From: Rossellomorea aquimaris
GTDB taxonomy: Bacteria; Bacillota; Bacilli; Bacillales; Bacillaceae_B
Assembly: GCF_000935355.1 (NCBI RefSeq)
Contig: NZ_JXZC01000014.1
Span: 1 to 59,964 of the forward strand
Length of the DNA stretch: 59,964 nt
Reading direction: 5' to 3'
Part shown: piece after piece, positions 32,582 through 49,641 of the stretch
Position numbering within the stretch: position 1 is the first letter of the stretch
Layout of the letters: each line of letters begins with the position of its first letter
Notes under the pieces: model-generated
The model's input: only the letters and a program-made list of their open reading frames with translations
What the model was told of the DNA's origin: nothing
Databases searched by the model: none
Position numbers and translations under genes: made by a program

Positions 32582-32610
32582 TTGATTTATTCGCTTTTAT
32601 AAAGTATAAA
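32582..32610 (+). promoter_or_regulatory. SigA-type promoter of tuf
   Basis: TTGATT (32582-32587), a 17-bp spacer, and TATAAA (32605-32610), starting directly after the fusA stop. It would add tuf-specific transcripts on top of operon read-through, fitting the high demand for EF-Tu. Confidence 0.75.
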
Positions 32611-32633
32611 TACTAATGTAAGCAATTGTTGTG

Positions 32634-32661
32634 TCAGAGATGGTTATTTAACCGTCTCTGA
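32634..32661 (+). promoter_or_regulatory. Stable hairpin in the tuf leader
   Basis: TCAGAGATGGTT (32634-32645) pairs AACCGTCTCTGA (32650-32661), 12 bp with one G-T pair and a 4-nt loop. No T-run follows, so it is not a terminator. It may protect the tuf mRNA 5' end; function is inference. Confidence 0.55.
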
Positions 32662-32710
32662 GGCACCCAAAATATACTTATTTTCTTTAAAATCAAAGGA
32701 GGATTTTCAA

Positions 32711-33901
32711 ATGGGTAAGGAAAAATTTGATCGTTCCAAGCAACATGCGAATATCGGTACAATCGGTCACGTTGACCACGGTAAAACAACTCTAACAGCT
32801 GCAATCACAACTACACTTCACAAGAAGTATGGTCGTGGAACTGCAATGGCATATGACCAAATCGACGGTGCTCCAGAAGAAAGAGAACGTGGAATCACAA
32901 TCTCTACTGCACACGTTGAGTATGAAACTGATACTCGTCACTATGCACACGTTGACTGCCCAGGACATGCTGACTATGTTAAAAACATGATCACTGGTGC
33001 TGCACAAATGGATGGTGGGATCCTAGTAGTATCTGCTGCTGACGGCCCAATGCCACAAACTCGTGAGCACATCCTTCTTTCTCGTCAAGTAGGTGTACCT
33101 TACCTAGTTGTATTCATGAACAAATGTGACATGGTAGACGACGAAGAACTTCTTGAATTAGTAGAAATGGAAGTACGTGACCTTCTTTCTGAGTACGATT
33201 TCCCTGGCGATGACGTACCAGTAATCAAAGGTTCTGCTCTTAAAGCTCTTGAAGGAGATGCTGAGTGGGAAGCGAAAATCTTCGAACTTATGGAAGCTGT
33301 AGATAGCTATATCCCAACTCCAGAGCGTGACACTGAAAAACCATTCATGATGCCTGTTGAGGATGTATTCTCAATCACAGGTCGTGGTACAGTTGCTACT
33401 GGTCGTGTTGAGCGTGGACAAGTTAAAGTTGGAGACACTATCGACATCATCGGTCTTTCTGAAGAGCCAAAATCTACTACTGTAACAGGTGTAGAAATGT
33501 TCCGTAAGCTTCTTGACTATGCTGAAGCTGGAGACAACATCGGTGCACTACTTCGTGGTGTAGCTCGTGAAGATATCCAACGTGGACAAGTACTTGCTAA
33601 GCCAGGTACAATCACTCCACACACAAAGTTCAAAGCAGAAGTTTATGTTCTTTCTAAAGAAGAAGGTGGACGTCACACTCCATTCTTCACTAACTACCGC
33701 CCACAGTTCTACTTCCGTACAACTGACGTAACTGGTATCTGTAACCTTCCTGAAGGTGTAGAAATGGTTATGCCTGGCGATAACATCGAAATGACTGTTG
33801 AACTTATCGCTCCAATCGCTATCGAAGAAGGTACTAAGTTCTCTATCCGTGAGGGTGGACGTACTGTAGGTGCTGGAGTAGTAGCTACAATCACTGAGTA
33901 A
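32711..33901 (+). CDS. tuf: Elongation factor Tu
   Basis: EF-Tu delivers aminoacyl-tRNA to the ribosome. The 396-aa protein has G1 GHVDHGKTT (about 18-26), G3 DCPGHADY, G4 NKCD, and domain II/III signatures ([34 protein letters not shown]), matching family length. ATG 32711 follows AAAGGAGG. Codon use is very strongly biased, as expected for the most abundant protein. The gene ends at a strong 15-bp terminator. Confidence 0.98.
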   Translation: MGKEKFDRSKQHANIGTIGHVDHGKTTLTAAITTTLHKKYGRGTAMAYDQIDGAPEERERGITISTAHVEYETDTRHYAHVDCPGHADYVKNMITGAAQMDGGILVVSAADGPMPQTREHILLSRQVGVPYLVVFMNKCDMVDDEELLELVEMEVRDLLSEYDFPGDDVPVIKGSALKALEGDAEWEAKIFELMEAVDSYIPTPERDTEKPFMMPVEDVFSITGRGTVATGRVERGQVKVGDTIDIIGLSEEPKSTTVTGVEMFRKLLDYAEAGDNIGALLRGVAREDIQRGQVLAKPGTITPHTKFKAEVYVLSKEEGGRHTPFFTNYRPQFYFRTTDVTGICNLPEGVEMVMPGDNIEMTVELIAPIAIEEGTKFSIREGGRTVGAGVVATITE

Positions 33902-33912
33902 TCATTGATATC

Positions 33913-33947
33913 AAAAACAGATGGACATCATGTCCATCTGTTTTTTT
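33913..33947 (+). terminator. Strong terminator after tuf
   Basis: A 15-bp perfect stem (33913-33927 with 33931-33945) has a 3-nt loop and a T-run of seven (33941-33947). It ends the str operon. Confidence 0.93.
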
Positions 33948-33949
33948 GT

Positions 33950-34894
<945 letters not shown>

Positions 34895-34929
34895 TTCATA
34901 AAAACCATAATTATTAGGAGGTGTGACTT

Positions 34930-35559
34930 ATGACCAAAGGAATCTTAGGAAGAAAGATCGGTATGACTCAAGTTTTCGCTGAAAACGGTGATCTTATCCC
35001 TGTAACTGTTATCGAAGCTGCTCAAAACGTGGTACTTCAAAAGAAATCTATCGATGTTGATGGCTACGAAGCTATCCAAGTAGGTTTTGAAGACAAACGT
35101 GAAAAGCTTTCTAACAAACCAGAGAGAGGCCACGTTGCTAAAGCTGAAACTGCTCCTAAGCGCTTCATCCGTGAAATCCGCGGTGTAAACGTAGAAGAGT
35201 ACGAAGTTGGTCAAGAAGTCAAAGTTGATATTTTCGCTGCAGGCGAAATCGTGGATGTAACAGGAGTTTCAAAAGGTAAAGGATTCCAAGGTGCTATCAA
35301 GCGTCATAACCAATCTCGCGGACCTATGTCCCATGGTTCTCGTTATCACCGTCGTCCTGGTTCAATGGGTCCTGTTGATCCAAACCGTGTTTTCAAAGGT
35401 AAATTACTACCTGGACGTATGGGCGGAGAGCAAATTACAATTCAAAACCTTGAAATTGTAAAAGTTGATGCTGAACGTAACCTTATCTTAGTAAAAGGTA
35501 ATGTACCTGGACCTAAGAAACAACTAATCAAAGTAAAGTCAGCTATTAAAGCAAACTAA
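34930..35559 (+). CDS. rplC: 50S ribosomal protein L3
   Basis: L3 is an early assembly protein whose long loop reaches the peptidyl-transferase centre. The 209-aa product starts [19 protein letters not shown] and has the basic loop [13 protein letters not shown] followed by [21 protein letters not shown] 34930 follows AGGAGGTG at about 34917-34924. It lies 35 nt after rpsJ and 30 nt before rplD. Confidence 0.97.
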   Translation: MTKGILGRKIGMTQVFAENGDLIPVTVIEAAQNVVLQKKSIDVDGYEAIQVGFEDKREKLSNKPERGHVAKAETAPKRFIREIRGVNVEEYEVGQEVKVDIFAAGEIVDVTGVSKGKGFQGAIKRHNQSRGPMSHGSRYHRRPGSMGPVDPNRVFKGKLLPGRMGGEQITIQNLEIVKVDAERNLILVKGNVPGPKKQLIKVKSAIKAN

Positions 35560-35589
35560 TAGAACTTTTCAAGAAAGGAGGAAACAAGA

Positions 35590-36213
35590 ATGCCGAAAGT
35601 AGCATTATTCAACCAAAGCGGTTCTAAAGTTGGTGAAATCGAACTTAATGACACTGTTTTTGGTATTGAACCAAACACACATGTGATGACTGAAGCGGTA
35701 TTGATGCAAAGAGCTTCTTTACGTCAAGGTAATCACAAAGTAAAAAATCGTTCTGAAGTACGTGGCGGTGGGCGTAAGCCTTGGCGTCAAAAAGGAACAG
35801 GTCGTGCTCGTCAAGGGTCAATCCGTTCTCCACAATGGCGCGGTGGTGGTACTGTATTTGGACCAGTTCCACGCAGCTACAGCTACAAACTTCCTAAAAA
35901 AGTACGTCGCTTAGCGATTAAATCTGCTCTTTCTTCTAAAGTAGTAGAAGAAAATATCTTAGTATTAGAAGCATTATCATTCGATGCTCCTAAAACAAAA
36001 GAATTTGCTAACGTCCTTAAAGGTCTTTCTGTTGATTCTAAAACATTAGTAATCACTGACGGTCTTGACGAAAACGTAGCACTTTCAGCTCGTAACATCC
36101 CTGGTGTAACTGTTGTTCCTGCTGATGGAATTAGCGTTCTAGATGTAATTGGACACGACAAACTAGTGATGACTAAATCAGCTGTTGAAAAAGTAGAGGA
36201 GGTGCTCGCATAA
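35590..36213 (+). CDS. rplD: 50S ribosomal protein L4
   Basis: L4 lines the exit tunnel through a long basic loop, here [19 protein letters not shown] then [11 protein letters not shown]. The wild-type residues known to matter for macrolide binding are present. The 207-aa product follows AAAGGAGG. The L4-mediated S10-operon attenuation of E. coli is not known in Bacillus. Its last base is the first base of rplW (TAATG), and it contains the rplW SD AGGAGGTG. Confidence 0.97.
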   Translation: MPKVALFNQSGSKVGEIELNDTVFGIEPNTHVMTEAVLMQRASLRQGNHKVKNRSEVRGGGRKPWRQKGTGRARQGSIRSPQWRGGGTVFGPVPRSYSYKLPKKVRRLAIKSALSSKVVEENILVLEALSFDAPKTKEFANVLKGLSVDSKTLVITDGLDENVALSARNIPGVTVVPADGISVLDVIGHDKLVMTKSAVEKVEEVLA

Positions 36214-36497
36214 TGGATGTACGTGAAATCATTAAGCGCCCCGTAATTACAGAGGCTTCAACTGATCTTATGTCTGAGAAAAAATATACTTTCGAAGTTG
36301 ATACTAGAGCGAACAAGACTCAAGTAAAAGACGCTGTTCAAGCTATCTTTGACGTGAAAGTAGATAAAGTAAATATCATGAACTACAAAGGTAAGTTCAA
36401 GCGCATGGGTAAACACGCTGGTTACACTAACAAGCGTCGTAAAGCTATCGTTAAGCTTACTGCTGATAGTAAAGAAATCGAATTCTTTGAAGTATAA
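36213..36497 (+). CDS. rplW: 50S ribosomal protein L23
   Basis: L23 borders the polypeptide exit and docks trigger factor and SRP. The 94-aa product begins [16 protein letters not shown], has [18 protein letters not shown], and the basic internal extension [20 protein letters not shown]. It is coupled to rplD through the 1-nt overlap. Family length is usual (about 95 aa). Confidence 0.96.
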   Translation: MDVREIIKRPVITEASTDLMSEKKYTFEVDTRANKTQVKDAVQAIFDVKVDKVNIMNYKGKFKRMGKHAGYTNKRRKAIVKLTADSKEIEFFEV

Positions 36498-36507
36498 AAT
36501 CTTTTAA

Positions 36508-37359
<852 letters not shown>

Positions 37360-37419
37360 CGGGATTGTACTACGGTTCCTGAAAAGAGCCGTAGATCAAT
37401 CACGAAGGGAGGTTCAAAC

Positions 37420-37698
37420 ATGGGTCGTAGCTTAAAAAAAGGACCTTTTGTTGATGATCATTTAATGAATAAGATCGAGAAATTGAACGAAACTGAAGGC
37501 AAACAAGTTGTTAAAACTTGGTCTCGTCGCTCAACGATCTTCCCAGCATTCATCGGTCACACTATCGCAGTTTACGATGGTCGTAAACATGTACCTGTAT
37601 ACGTCACTGAAGACATGGTAGGACACAAGCTTGGTGAATTCGCGCCATCTCGTACTTACAAAGGTCATGCAAGTGATGATAAGAAAACAAGACGCTAA
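37420..37698 (+). CDS. rpsS: 30S ribosomal protein S19
   Basis: S19 contacts S13 in the 30S head and faces the A-site finger bridge. The 92-aa product begins [18 protein letters not shown] and includes [20 protein letters not shown] and [16 protein letters not shown], all signature segments. ATG 37420 follows AAGGGAGG. A small inverted repeat (TACGGTTCCT with a related AGAGCCGTA) lies in the 60-nt gap before it. Confidence 0.96.
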   Translation: MGRSLKKGPFVDDHLMNKIEKLNETEGKQVVKTWSRRSTIFPAFIGHTIAVYDGRKHVPVYVTEDMVGHKLGEFAPSRTYKGHASDDKKTRR

Positions 37699-37717
37699 TT
37701 GAGAGGAGGGTATCCTA

Positions 37718-38059
37718 ATGCAAGCAAAAGCTGTTGCAAGAACAGTACGTATTGCTCCTCGTAAAGTACGTTTAGTCGTTGATCTAATCCGAGGTAAGCA
37801 AGTTGGAGAAGCGGTTGCTATCTTAAAGCACACACCTAAAGCTGCTTCACCAGTAATCGAAAAAGTACTTAAGTCTGCTATTGCGAACGCAGAGCACAAC
37901 TTTGATATGGATATTAATAGCCTAGTGGTAACTGAGGCTTATGTAAATGAAGGACCAACACTTAAACGTTTCCGTCCTCGTGCGATGGGACGTGCAAGTC
38001 AAATTAACAAACGTACAAGTCACATTACACTTGTCGTATCAGAAAAGAAGGAGGGATAA
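37718..38059 (+). CDS. rplV: 50S ribosomal protein L22
   Basis: L22 binds all 23S domains and its beta-hairpin narrows the exit tunnel. The 113-aa product has [19 protein letters not shown] and the tunnel hairpin [23 protein letters not shown] 37718 follows GAGAGGAGG. Its 3' end (AAGGAGGG) provides the SD for rpsC, which begins 3 nt after the stop. Confidence 0.96.
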   Translation: MQAKAVARTVRIAPRKVRLVVDLIRGKQVGEAVAILKHTPKAASPVIEKVLKSAIANAEHNFDMDINSLVVTEAYVNEGPTLKRFRPRAMGRASQINKRTSHITLVVSEKKEG

Positions 38060-38062
38060 GCT

Positions 38063-39349
<1,287 letters not shown>

Positions 39350-39369
39350 ATGAGAGGAGGTTTGCTTAA

Positions 39370-40046
<677 letters not shown>

Positions 40047-40085
40047 TAGATATTAGCATTGGGCCATTCAAGGAGGTGCGATGAA

Positions 40086-40397
40086 ATGCATGTAAAAAAA
40101 GGCGATAAAGTAATGGTCATTACTGGGAAAGACAAAGGCAAAACAGGTGTTGTTCTTGCTTCATTCCCTAAGAAAGACCGAGTGCTAGTTGAAGGTATCA
40201 ACGTTGTGAAAAAACACGCTAAGCCTTCACAGATGAACCCGCAAGGCGGAATCATCAGCCAAGAAGCATCTATCCATGTATCAAATGTTATGCTTCTAGA
40301 TCCGAAATCTAACGAGCCAACTCGTGTAGGTTATAAGACAGAAGACGGCAAGAAAGTACGTGTAGCAAAAAAATCAGGTGAAGTTCTAGATAAATAG
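40086..40397 (+). CDS. rplX: 50S ribosomal protein L24
   Basis: L24 initiates 50S assembly and carries a KOW domain ([18 protein letters not shown] at the N-terminus). The 103-aa product ends [20 protein letters not shown] 40086 follows AAGGAGGTG (about 40069-40077); the neighbouring ATG 40081 is out of frame, and the earlier in-frame reading from 40059 overlaps the SD. Length equals that of B. subtilis. Confidence 0.95.
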   Translation: MHVKKGDKVMVITGKDKGKTGVVLASFPKKDRVLVEGINVVKKHAKPSQMNPQGGIISQEASIHVSNVMLLDPKSNEPTRVGYKTEDGKKVRVAKKSGEVLDK

Positions 40398-40423
40398 TAC
40401 GATTAAGAAGGGAGGTATTCTGA

Positions 40424-40963
40424 ATGAACCGCCTAAAAGAAAAATTTCAACAAGAAATCAGTCCAGCTCTAGTTAGCAAATTCAATTACAAATCAGTAAT
40501 GGAAGTACCTAAAGTTGAAAAGATCGTTGTCAACATGGGTATCGGTGATGCTGTTCAAAACTCAAAAGCTCTTGATGTAGCTGTTGATGAATTAACTCAA
40601 ATCACTGGTCAAAAACCAGTTGTAACGAAAGCTAAAAAATCTATCGCAGGCTTCCGTCTACGTGAAGGTATGCCAATCGGTGCAAAAGTTACTCTACGCG
40701 GAGAGCGTATGTACCAATTCTTAGATAAATTAATTTCTGTTTCACTTCCACGTGTACGTGACTTCCGTGGTGTTTCTAAAAAAGCATTCGACGGTCGCGG
40801 TAACTATACATTAGGAGTTAAAGAGCAATTGATTTTCCCTGAGATTGATTATGATAAAGTGTCTAAAGTACGCGGTATGGATATCGTAATCGTAACAACT
40901 GCGAACACAGACGAAGAAGCTCGTGAATTATTGACACAAATCGGAATGCCATTCCAAAAGTAA
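40424..40963 (+). CDS. rplE: 50S ribosomal protein L5
   Basis: L5 is part of the 5S RNP at the central protuberance and contacts P-site tRNA. The 179-aa product shows [19 protein letters not shown], the signature [20 protein letters not shown], and the P-site loop [22 protein letters not shown] 40424 follows AAGGGAGG. Confidence 0.97.
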   Translation: MNRLKEKFQQEISPALVSKFNYKSVMEVPKVEKIVVNMGIGDAVQNSKALDVAVDELTQITGQKPVVTKAKKSIAGFRLREGMPIGAKVTLRGERMYQFLDKLISVSLPRVRDFRGVSKKAFDGRGNYTLGVKEQLIFPEIDYDKVSKVRGMDIVIVTTANTDEEARELLTQIGMPFQK

Positions 40964-41173
<210 letters not shown>

Positions 41174-41203
41174 TACCCTATATTGGGAAGGAGGTAAATT
41201 ATT

Positions 41204-41602
41204 ATGACAATGACAGATCCAATTGCAGATTTGCTAACTCGCATCCGTAATGCGAACATGGTTCGTCACGAAAGATTAGAAGTTCCTGCTTCTAACATCA
41301 AGAAAGAAATTGCAGAAATCCTTAAACGTGAAGGTTTCGTACGTGACGTAGAATATGTAGAAGATAACAAGCAAGGTGTTATCCGCATTTTCTTGAAATA
41401 TGGAGCAAACAACGAACGCGTAATTACTGGATTAAAGCGTATCTCTAAACCTGGTTTACGTGTATATGCAAAATCAACTGAAGTACCTAAAGTATTAAAC
41501 GGTTTAGGTATCGCACTTGTTTCTACTTCTACAGGTGTTTTAACTGATAAAGAAGCTCGTGCTCAACAAGTAGGCGGAGAAGTACTAGCTTACGTTTGGT
41601 AA
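41204..41602 (+). CDS. rpsH: 30S ribosomal protein S8
   Basis: S8 is a primary binder of the 16S central domain and, in E. coli, the spc operon repressor. The 132-aa product begins [19 protein letters not shown] and ends with the signature [18 protein letters not shown] and [12 protein letters not shown] 41204 follows GAAGGAGG; the second in-frame ATG at 41210 would be too distant. Confidence 0.97.
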   Translation: MTMTDPIADLLTRIRNANMVRHERLEVPASNIKKEIAEILKREGFVRDVEYVEDNKQGVIRIFLKYGANNERVITGLKRISKPGLRVYAKSTEVPKVLNGLGIALVSTSTGVLTDKEARAQQVGGEVLAYVW

Positions 41603-41632
41603 TATTTTTTATATGAATGGAGGTGCAACAGG

Positions 41633-42172
41633 ATGTCACGTGTAGGAAAACTACCAATCGAAATTCCATCTGACGTTACTCTAACAGTAGGTGAAAACAA
41701 CACTGTAACTGTAAAAGGACCTAAAGGGGAACTTTCTCGTACATTCAATTCTGATATTAAAGTAGAATTAGAAGGAAACGTAGCAACAGTTACTCGTCCT
41801 TCTGATGCAAAAGAACACCGCGCGTTACACGGTACAACTCGTGCTCTTATCGCGAACATGGTTGAAGGTGTATCTAAAGGATTCCAAAGAAATCTTGAGC
41901 TAGTCGGTGTAGGTTACCGTGCTCAAAAACAAGGTACTAAGCTTGTACTTAACGTTGGTTACTCTCACCCAGTTGAGATCGAACCAGAACAAGGTATCGA
42001 GATCGAAGTACCGGCAAACACAAAGATATCTATCAAAGGTATCGACAAAGAACGTGTTGGAGCATTAGCTGCTAACATTCGTGCTGTACGCTCTCCTGAG
42101 CCTTACAAAGGAAAAGGTATTCGCTACGAAGGTGAATATGTTCGTCGTAAAGAAGGTAAAACAGGTAAATAA
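41633..42172 (+). CDS. rplF: 50S ribosomal protein L6
   Basis: L6 sits at the base of the factor-binding site beside the sarcin-ricin loop. The 179-aa product has two related domains; the start [16 protein letters not shown] and the C-terminal signature [20 protein letters not shown] are clear. ATG 41633 follows TGGAGGTG. Confidence 0.97.
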   Translation: MSRVGKLPIEIPSDVTLTVGENNTVTVKGPKGELSRTFNSDIKVELEGNVATVTRPSDAKEHRALHGTTRALIANMVEGVSKGFQRNLELVGVGYRAQKQGTKLVLNVGYSHPVEIEPEQGIEIEVPANTKISIKGIDKERVGALAANIRAVRSPEPYKGKGIRYEGEYVRRKEGKTGK

Positions 42173-42205
42173 TGCCGCGTAGGCAAAAGAAAGGAGTGAC
42201 CGTAG

Positions 42206-42568
42206 GTGATTACTAAGCCAGATAAGAACAAAACACGTAAGAAGAGACATGCTCGTGTCCGTTCAAAAATTACTGGAACTGAAACTCGTCCTCGTTTGAA
42301 CGTTTTCCGTTCTAACAAAAATATCTACGCTCAACTTATCGATGATATGAACGGTGTTACTCTAGTAAGTGCATCTTCTCAAGATAAAGATTTCGATCTA
42401 GACTCAGCTGCTACTATCGATGCAGCAGCAAAAGTTGGAGAACTAGTTGCGAAACGTGCAGTAGAAAAAGGATTAAAATCCGTAGTGTTTGACCGTGGTG
42501 GATATTTATATCATGGCCGTATCAAAGCTTTAGCTGAAGCAGCTCGTGAAAACGGCTTAGAATTTTAA
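42206..42568 (+). CDS. rplR: 50S ribosomal protein L18
   Basis: L18 binds 5S rRNA together with L5. The 120-aa product has a basic N-terminus ([19 protein letters not shown]) and the C-terminal signature [20 protein letters not shown]. The start is GTG 42206 after AAAGGAG; no better ATG is available in frame. Confidence 0.96.
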   Translation: MITKPDKNKTRKKRHARVRSKITGTETRPRLNVFRSNKNIYAQLIDDMNGVTLVSASSQDKDFDLDSAATIDAAAKVGELVAKRAVEKGLKSVVFDRGGYLYHGRIKALAEAARENGLEF

Positions 42569-42591
42569 TAAAAAAAGGAGGGACAATCCAG

Positions 42592-43092
42592 ATGCGTCGT
42601 ATTGATCCAAGTAAACTAGAATTTGAAGAACGCGTAGTTACAATCAATCGTGTTGCGAAAGTTGTTAAAGGTGGACGTCGTTTCCGTTTCGCTGCTCTTG
42701 TAGTAGTAGGCGATAAAAACGGTCACGTTGGTTTCGGAACTGGTAAAGCTCAAGAAGTACCTGATGCAATCCGTAAAGCGATTGAAGATGCGAAGAAAAA
42801 TCTAATTGAAGTTCCTATGGTTGAAGGTACAACTCCTCACCTGGTAACTGGACGATTTGGTGCTGGTCAAATTCTTATCAAACCTGCTTCTGCGGGTACA
42901 GGAATTATTGCTGGTGGACCTGTTCGTGCCGTACTTGAATTAGCTGGTGTTCAAGATATCCTATCTAAATCTTTAGGATCTAACACTCCAATCAACATGG
43001 TTCGCGCAACTATCGAAGGTTTAAAACAATTAAAGCGTGCTGAAGACGTAGCGAAACTACGTGGTAAATCAGTAGAAGAGATCTTAGGTTAA
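42592..43092 (+). CDS. rpsE: 30S ribosomal protein S5
   Basis: S5 helps form the mRNA entry and affects fidelity. The 166-aa product has the N-terminal dsRBD-like domain ([20 protein letters not shown]) and the signature [20 protein letters not shown]; the loop linked to spectinomycin resistance (KVVKGGRR) is wild type. ATG 42592 follows AAAGGAGGG. Confidence 0.97.
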   Translation: MRRIDPSKLEFEERVVTINRVAKVVKGGRRFRFAALVVVGDKNGHVGFGTGKAQEVPDAIRKAIEDAKKNLIEVPMVEGTTPHLVTGRFGAGQILIKPASAGTGIIAGGPVRAVLELAGVQDILSKSLGSNTPINMVRATIEGLKQLKRAEDVAKLRGKSVEEILG

Positions 43093-43105
43093 GGGAGGGA
43101 TAACG

Positions 43106-43288
43106 ATGGCTAACAAACTAGAAATTACCCTCACTCGCAGCACAATTGGCCGTCCTCAAGATCAACGCAAAACGGTTGAAGCTTTAGGACTTCGCAAAAT
43201 GCACCAAACAGTTGAACAACAAGATAATGCTGCTATCCGCGGTATGATCAACAAAGTTGCTCACCTTGTGACAGTAACTGAAAAATAA
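43106..43288 (+). CDS. rpmD: 50S ribosomal protein L30
   Basis: A 60-aa ferredoxin-like-fold protein of the large subunit, the short bacterial L30. It shows [20 protein letters not shown] and the signature [23 protein letters not shown] 43106 follows AAGGGAGGG, 13 nt after rpsE. Confidence 0.96.
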   Translation: MANKLEITLTRSTIGRPQDQRKTVEALGLRKMHQTVEQQDNAAIRGMINKVAHLVTVTEK

Positions 43289-43320
43289 TTCTTAACGCTT
43301 AAAAAGAAGGAGGTGCCGAC

Positions 43321-43760
43321 ATGAAATTACATGAGTTAAAGCCTACAGAAGGTTCACGTAAAGTCCGCAATCGCGTAGGACGTGGTATTGGTTCAGGTAA
43401 TGGAAAGACTGCTGGTAAAGGTCATAAAGGTCAGAACGCCCGTTCAGGTGGCGGAACTCGTCCTGGCTTCGAGGGTGGTCAAACACCATTATTCCAACGT
43501 CTACCAAAACGTGGATTCACGAACATCAATCGTAAAGAATATGCAATCGTCAACCTTGACGCATTGAATCGCTTCGAAGATGGTACAGAAGTTACTCCAG
43601 CGCTACTTGTAGAAGCTGGTGTAGTGAGTAACGAAAAAGCAGGAATTAAGATTCTTGGTAAAGGTTCAATCGAGAAAAAGCTTACAGTAAAAGCACACAA
43701 ATTCTCAACCACTGCTAAAGAAGCTATCGAAGCTGCTGGCGGTACATCCGAGGTGATCTA

Positions 43761-43761
<1 letters not shown>
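43321..43761 (+). CDS. rplO: 50S ribosomal protein L15
   Basis: L15 is a late assembly protein with a long glycine/arginine-rich N-terminal extension ([20 protein letters not shown], then [22 protein letters not shown]). The 146-aa product follows GAAGGAGGTG. It ends at the first base of the secY ATG (TAATG), and its 3' end supplies the SD GAGGTGAT. Confidence 0.97.
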
Positions 43762-45764
<2,003 letters not shown>

Positions 45765-45765
<1 letters not shown>

Positions 45766-46511
45766 TGATCATTTCTAAAACTCCGAGAGAGATTGAGATT
45801 ATGCGGCAAGCTGGTAAGATTGTGGCATTAACTCATGCGGAATTGCGAAAGTATATTTCTCCGGGAATATCGACGAAGGAATTGGATGCAATTGCTGAAA
45901 AATTCATTCGTAAACATGATGCAATTCCATCTTTTAAAGGGTATAATGGGTTTCGTGGCAGCATCTGTGCTTCAGTCAACAATGAGTTGGTTCATGGAAT
46001 TCCAGGCGATCGGGTATTAAAGGATGGCGATATAATCAGTATCGATATCGGTGCTAAATATAACGGTTATCACGGCGACTCAGCTTGGACGTATCCAGTT
46101 GGAACAATAGATGATGAAACCCAGAAGCTTCTCGATGTTACAGAAGAATCATTATTTCTGGGGCTTAAGGAAGCTAAACCAGGCGAGCGTCTGTCGAATA
46201 TCTCTCATAGTATACAAACATTTGTTGAGGCTAATGGCTTTTCTATCGTTCGAGAGTATGTGGGACACGGAGTTGGTCAAGACTTACATGAGGACCCGCA
46301 AATTCCTCATTATGGACCACCCAACAAAGGTCCTCGTTTAAAGCCTGGCATGGTACTGGCTATTGAACCAATGGTTAATGCAGGAAGTCGATATGTTAGA
46401 ACGTTATCAGATAACTGGACAGTCGTCACAGTAGATGATAAAATGTGTGCGCACTTTGAACACACCATTGCAATTACTGAAGACGGCTATGAGATATTGA
46501 CGAAAGCCTAA
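45765..46511 (+). CDS. map: Methionine aminopeptidase, type I
   Basis: Map removes initiator methionine co-translationally. The 248-aa product has the five metal ligands of the pita-bread fold: D in [14 protein letters not shown] (two Asp), H in [13 protein letters not shown] in AIEPM, and E in [12 protein letters not shown] 45765 overlaps the adk TAA, with TTGGAGG as SD in the adk end. Confidence 0.97.
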
Positions 46512-46526
46512 GTGAAGGTGATTGGA

Positions 46527-46850
46527 TTGATCGAGTCAGATTCGACGATTCCGAGGATTGGCCAGATTGTTCAAACCCTTAAAGGGAGAGAAACTGGAAG
46601 CTACTCGGTCGTTGTTCAGCAATTGGATGAACGTTTTGTACTCATAGCAGATGGGGATAGACGAAAGTTTGATCGCGCCAAGCGAAAGAACATCGCTCAT
46701 CTTCACTTGTGTGACTATGTTTCTCCAGAAGTTCAAAACAGTATGATCGAAACGGGCAGAGTAACGAACGGTAAACTGCGTTATGCTGTTTCAAAGTTTG
46801 TTAACGAAGTTTTAAATGATGAGAAGAAGGGAGACATGTTCGATGGCTAA
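46527..46850 (+). CDS. KOW-domain RNA-binding protein of unknown function
   Basis: A small basic protein (107 aa from TTG 46527) with an N-terminal KOW-like segment ([20 protein letters not shown]). [19 protein letters not shown] follows, then [18 protein letters not shown]. It resembles the L14e/L24-like KOW proteins found between map and infA in many Bacilli, so a ribosome or RNA role is likely but untested. AAGGTGAT (46515-46522) supports TTG 46527; an in-frame GTG at 46512, directly after the map stop, is the alternative (112 aa). It overlaps infA by 8 nt. Confidence 0.82.
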   Translation: MIESDSTIPRIGQIVQTLKGRETGSYSVVVQQLDERFVLIADGDRRKFDRAKRKNIAHLHLCDYVSPEVQNSMIETGRVTNGKLRYAVSKFVNEVLNDEKKGDMFDG

Positions 46851-47061
46851 GGATGATGTAATTGAAGTTGAAGGTAAGGTCGCTGAGACTTTGCCCAATG
46901 CGATGTTTAAGGTAGAATTAGAAAATGGTCATACAGTACTGGCACATGTTTCAGGAAAGATCCGTATGCATTTCATTCGTATCCTACCTGGTGACAAGGT
47001 AACAGTAGAATTATCACCGTATGACTTAACTCGTGGTAGAATCACTTATCGTTATAAATAA
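46843..47061 (+). CDS. infA: Translation initiation factor IF-1
   Basis: IF-1 occupies the 30S A site during initiation. The 72-aa OB-fold product begins [19 protein letters not shown] and has [20 protein letters not shown] and the C-terminal [16 protein letters not shown], fully family-like. ATG 46843 follows AAGGGAG and lies inside the end of the preceding gene. Confidence 0.97.
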   Translation: MAKDDVIEVEGKVAETLPNAMFKVELENGHTVLAHVSGKIRMHFIRILPGDKVTVELSPYDLTRGRITYRYK

Positions 47062-47093
47062 TCTATTGCACTCCGTACTATTAAGGAGGTTAG

Positions 47094-47213
<120 letters not shown>

Positions 47214-47237
47214 TCTTAAAGGAGGTGCGCTATCACT

Positions 47238-47603
47238 ATGGCACGTATTGCTGGTGTAGACATTCCACGTGACAAACGTGTTGTCATTTCATTAACATAC
47301 ATCTACGGTATTGGTAAAAATACTGCAGCGAAAATCTTATCTGAAGCTGGTGTATCTGAGGATACTCGCGTTCGCGATCTTACTGACGACGAACTAGGAA
47401 AGATTCGTGATATCGTTGATAAATTAAAAGTAGAAGGTGATCTTCGTCGTGAAGTATCACTAAACATCAAACGTCTTATGGAAATCGGTTCATACCGCGG
47501 TCTTCGTCACCGTCGTGGACTACCTGTTCGTGGACAACATACGAAGAACAATGCTCGTACACGTAAAGGTCCTCGTAAGACTGTAGCTAACAAGAAAAAA
47601 TAA
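47238..47603 (+). CDS. rpsM: 30S ribosomal protein S13
   Basis: S13 lies in the head and contacts P-site tRNA and L5. The 121-aa product begins [20 protein letters not shown], has the helix-two-turn-helix region [12 protein letters not shown], and the signature [23 protein letters not shown] 47238 follows AAAGGAGGTG. Confidence 0.97.
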   Translation: MARIAGVDIPRDKRVVISLTYIYGIGKNTAAKILSEAGVSEDTRVRDLTDDELGKIRDIVDKLKVEGDLRREVSLNIKRLMEIGSYRGLRHRRGLPVRGQHTKNNARTRKGPRKTVANKKK

Positions 47604-47610
47604 TAGGTAA

Positions 47611-48018
<408 letters not shown>

Positions 48019-48034
48019 TTTTTCTGTATAAATT

Positions 48035-48063
48035 TTGTATCGTTGTCTATAATGGGATATGAT
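48035..48063 (+). promoter_or_regulatory. Candidate SigA promoter of rpoA
   Basis: TTGTAT (48035-48040), a 17-bp spacer, and TATGAT (48058-48063). A perfect TATAAT at 48048-48053 has no matching -35 and is less likely. It would give a leader of about 120 nt. Confidence 0.55.
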
Positions 48064-48189
48064 ACAAGATACGTTCATTCAGAAAAGTAACCAGTTGTTG
48101 GTGCACAATAGGGAACGTAAACATGGGGAATTTCGGACTTTATCTTATTTAGCCCGGAGTTTCGACGTTTTGAAGGAGGGTAAATATTA

Positions 48190-49134
48190 ATGATCGAAAT
48201 TGAAAAGCCAAAAATTGAAACGGTTGAGATCAGCGATGATGCCACATATGGAAAGTTCGTCGTAGAACCACTTGAGCGTGGATATGGTACAACTTTGGGT
48301 AACTCCTTACGTCGTATCCTACTATCGTCACTCCCAGGTGCTGCTGTCACATCTATTCAAATAGATGGAGTACTGCATGAATTTTCAACAATTGAAGGCG
48401 TCGTAGAGGATGTCACATCCATCATTTTGAATATCAAAAAGTTAGCGTTAAAGATTTACTCTGATGAAGAGAAAACGCTAGAAATTGATGTGCAGGGAGA
48501 AGGAGTTGTAACGGCTGCTGATATTACTCATGATAGTGATGTAGAAGTGTTAAATCCTGATTTACACATCGCAACATTATCTAAGAGTGGTCATTTCCGC
48601 GTGCGTTTAAGCGCATCCCGTGGACGTGGGTACAGACCAGCAGACCAGAACAAACGTGAGGATCTTCCTATTGGCGTGATCCCAATCGATTCTATTTACA
48701 CTCCAGTTTCACGCGTTAACTATCAAATAGAAAATACTCGTGTTGGTCAAATGACAAACTACGATAAACTTTCTCTTGATGTATGGACTGATGGAAGTAT
48801 TGGACCAAAAGAAGCGATTTCTTTAGGTGCTAAGATTCTGACAGAACACTTAAATATTTTCGTTGGCCTTACAGATGAAGCGCAGAATGCTGAAATCATG
48901 GTAGAAAAAGAAGAAGACCAAAAAGAAAAAGTTCTTGAGATGACGATCGAAGAATTAGATCTTTCTGTTCGTTCTTATAACTGCCTGAAGCGTGCTGGAA
49001 TCAATACTGTTCAAGAGCTTGCTAACAAGACAGAAGAAGATATGATGAAAGTACGTAATCTAGGACGTAAATCACTTGAAGAGGTCAAAGTTAAACTTGA
49101 AGACCTTGGACTTGGCTTACGTAAAGACGACTGA
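48190..49134 (+). CDS. rpoA: DNA-directed RNA polymerase alpha subunit
   Basis: RpoA dimerises to assemble RNA polymerase and contacts UP elements and activators. The 314-aa product has the N-terminal assembly domain ([40 protein letters not shown]), an acidic linker (about 225-245) and the alpha-CTD ([40 protein letters not shown]). ATG 48190 follows GAAGGAGGG. Confidence 0.97.
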   Translation: MIEIEKPKIETVEISDDATYGKFVVEPLERGYGTTLGNSLRRILLSSLPGAAVTSIQIDGVLHEFSTIEGVVEDVTSIILNIKKLALKIYSDEEKTLEIDVQGEGVVTAADITHDSDVEVLNPDLHIATLSKSGHFRVRLSASRGRGYRPADQNKREDLPIGVIPIDSIYTPVSRVNYQIENTRVGQMTNYDKLSLDVWTDGSIGPKEAISLGAKILTEHLNIFVGLTDEAQNAEIMVEKEEDQKEKVLEMTIEELDLSVRSYNCLKRAGINTVQELANKTEEDMMKVRNLGRKSLEEVKVKLEDLGLGLRKDD

Positions 49135-49156
49135 TAACATCTTCTTTCATATATAG

Positions 49157-49543
<387 letters not shown>

Positions 49544-49564
49544 TAATTCGTGACTACTAACATT

Positions 49565-49607
49565 AAGGGCGGGACAGTTAATCCTTAACTGCTTCTTTGC
49601 CCTTTTT
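49565..49607 (+). terminator. Terminator after rplQ
   Basis: AAGGGC (49565-49570) pairs GCCCTT (49599-49604), with an inner hairpin CAGTTAA/TTAACTG (49575-49581 with 49585-49591), and a T-run (49603-49607). Confidence 0.75.
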
Positions 49608-49641
49608 GTATAAGTGCATGTGATGAAAAGCAGAGCGTTAC

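Noticed and set aside
46512..46526. GTG start for the KOW gene directly after the map stop
   Set aside because: No SD is placed for it, whereas AAGGTGAT fits TTG 46527; kept as an alternative only.
49565..49604. tRNA-like fold after rplQ
   Set aside because: Too short, without T-loop or anticodon arm features; it is a nested terminator hairpin.
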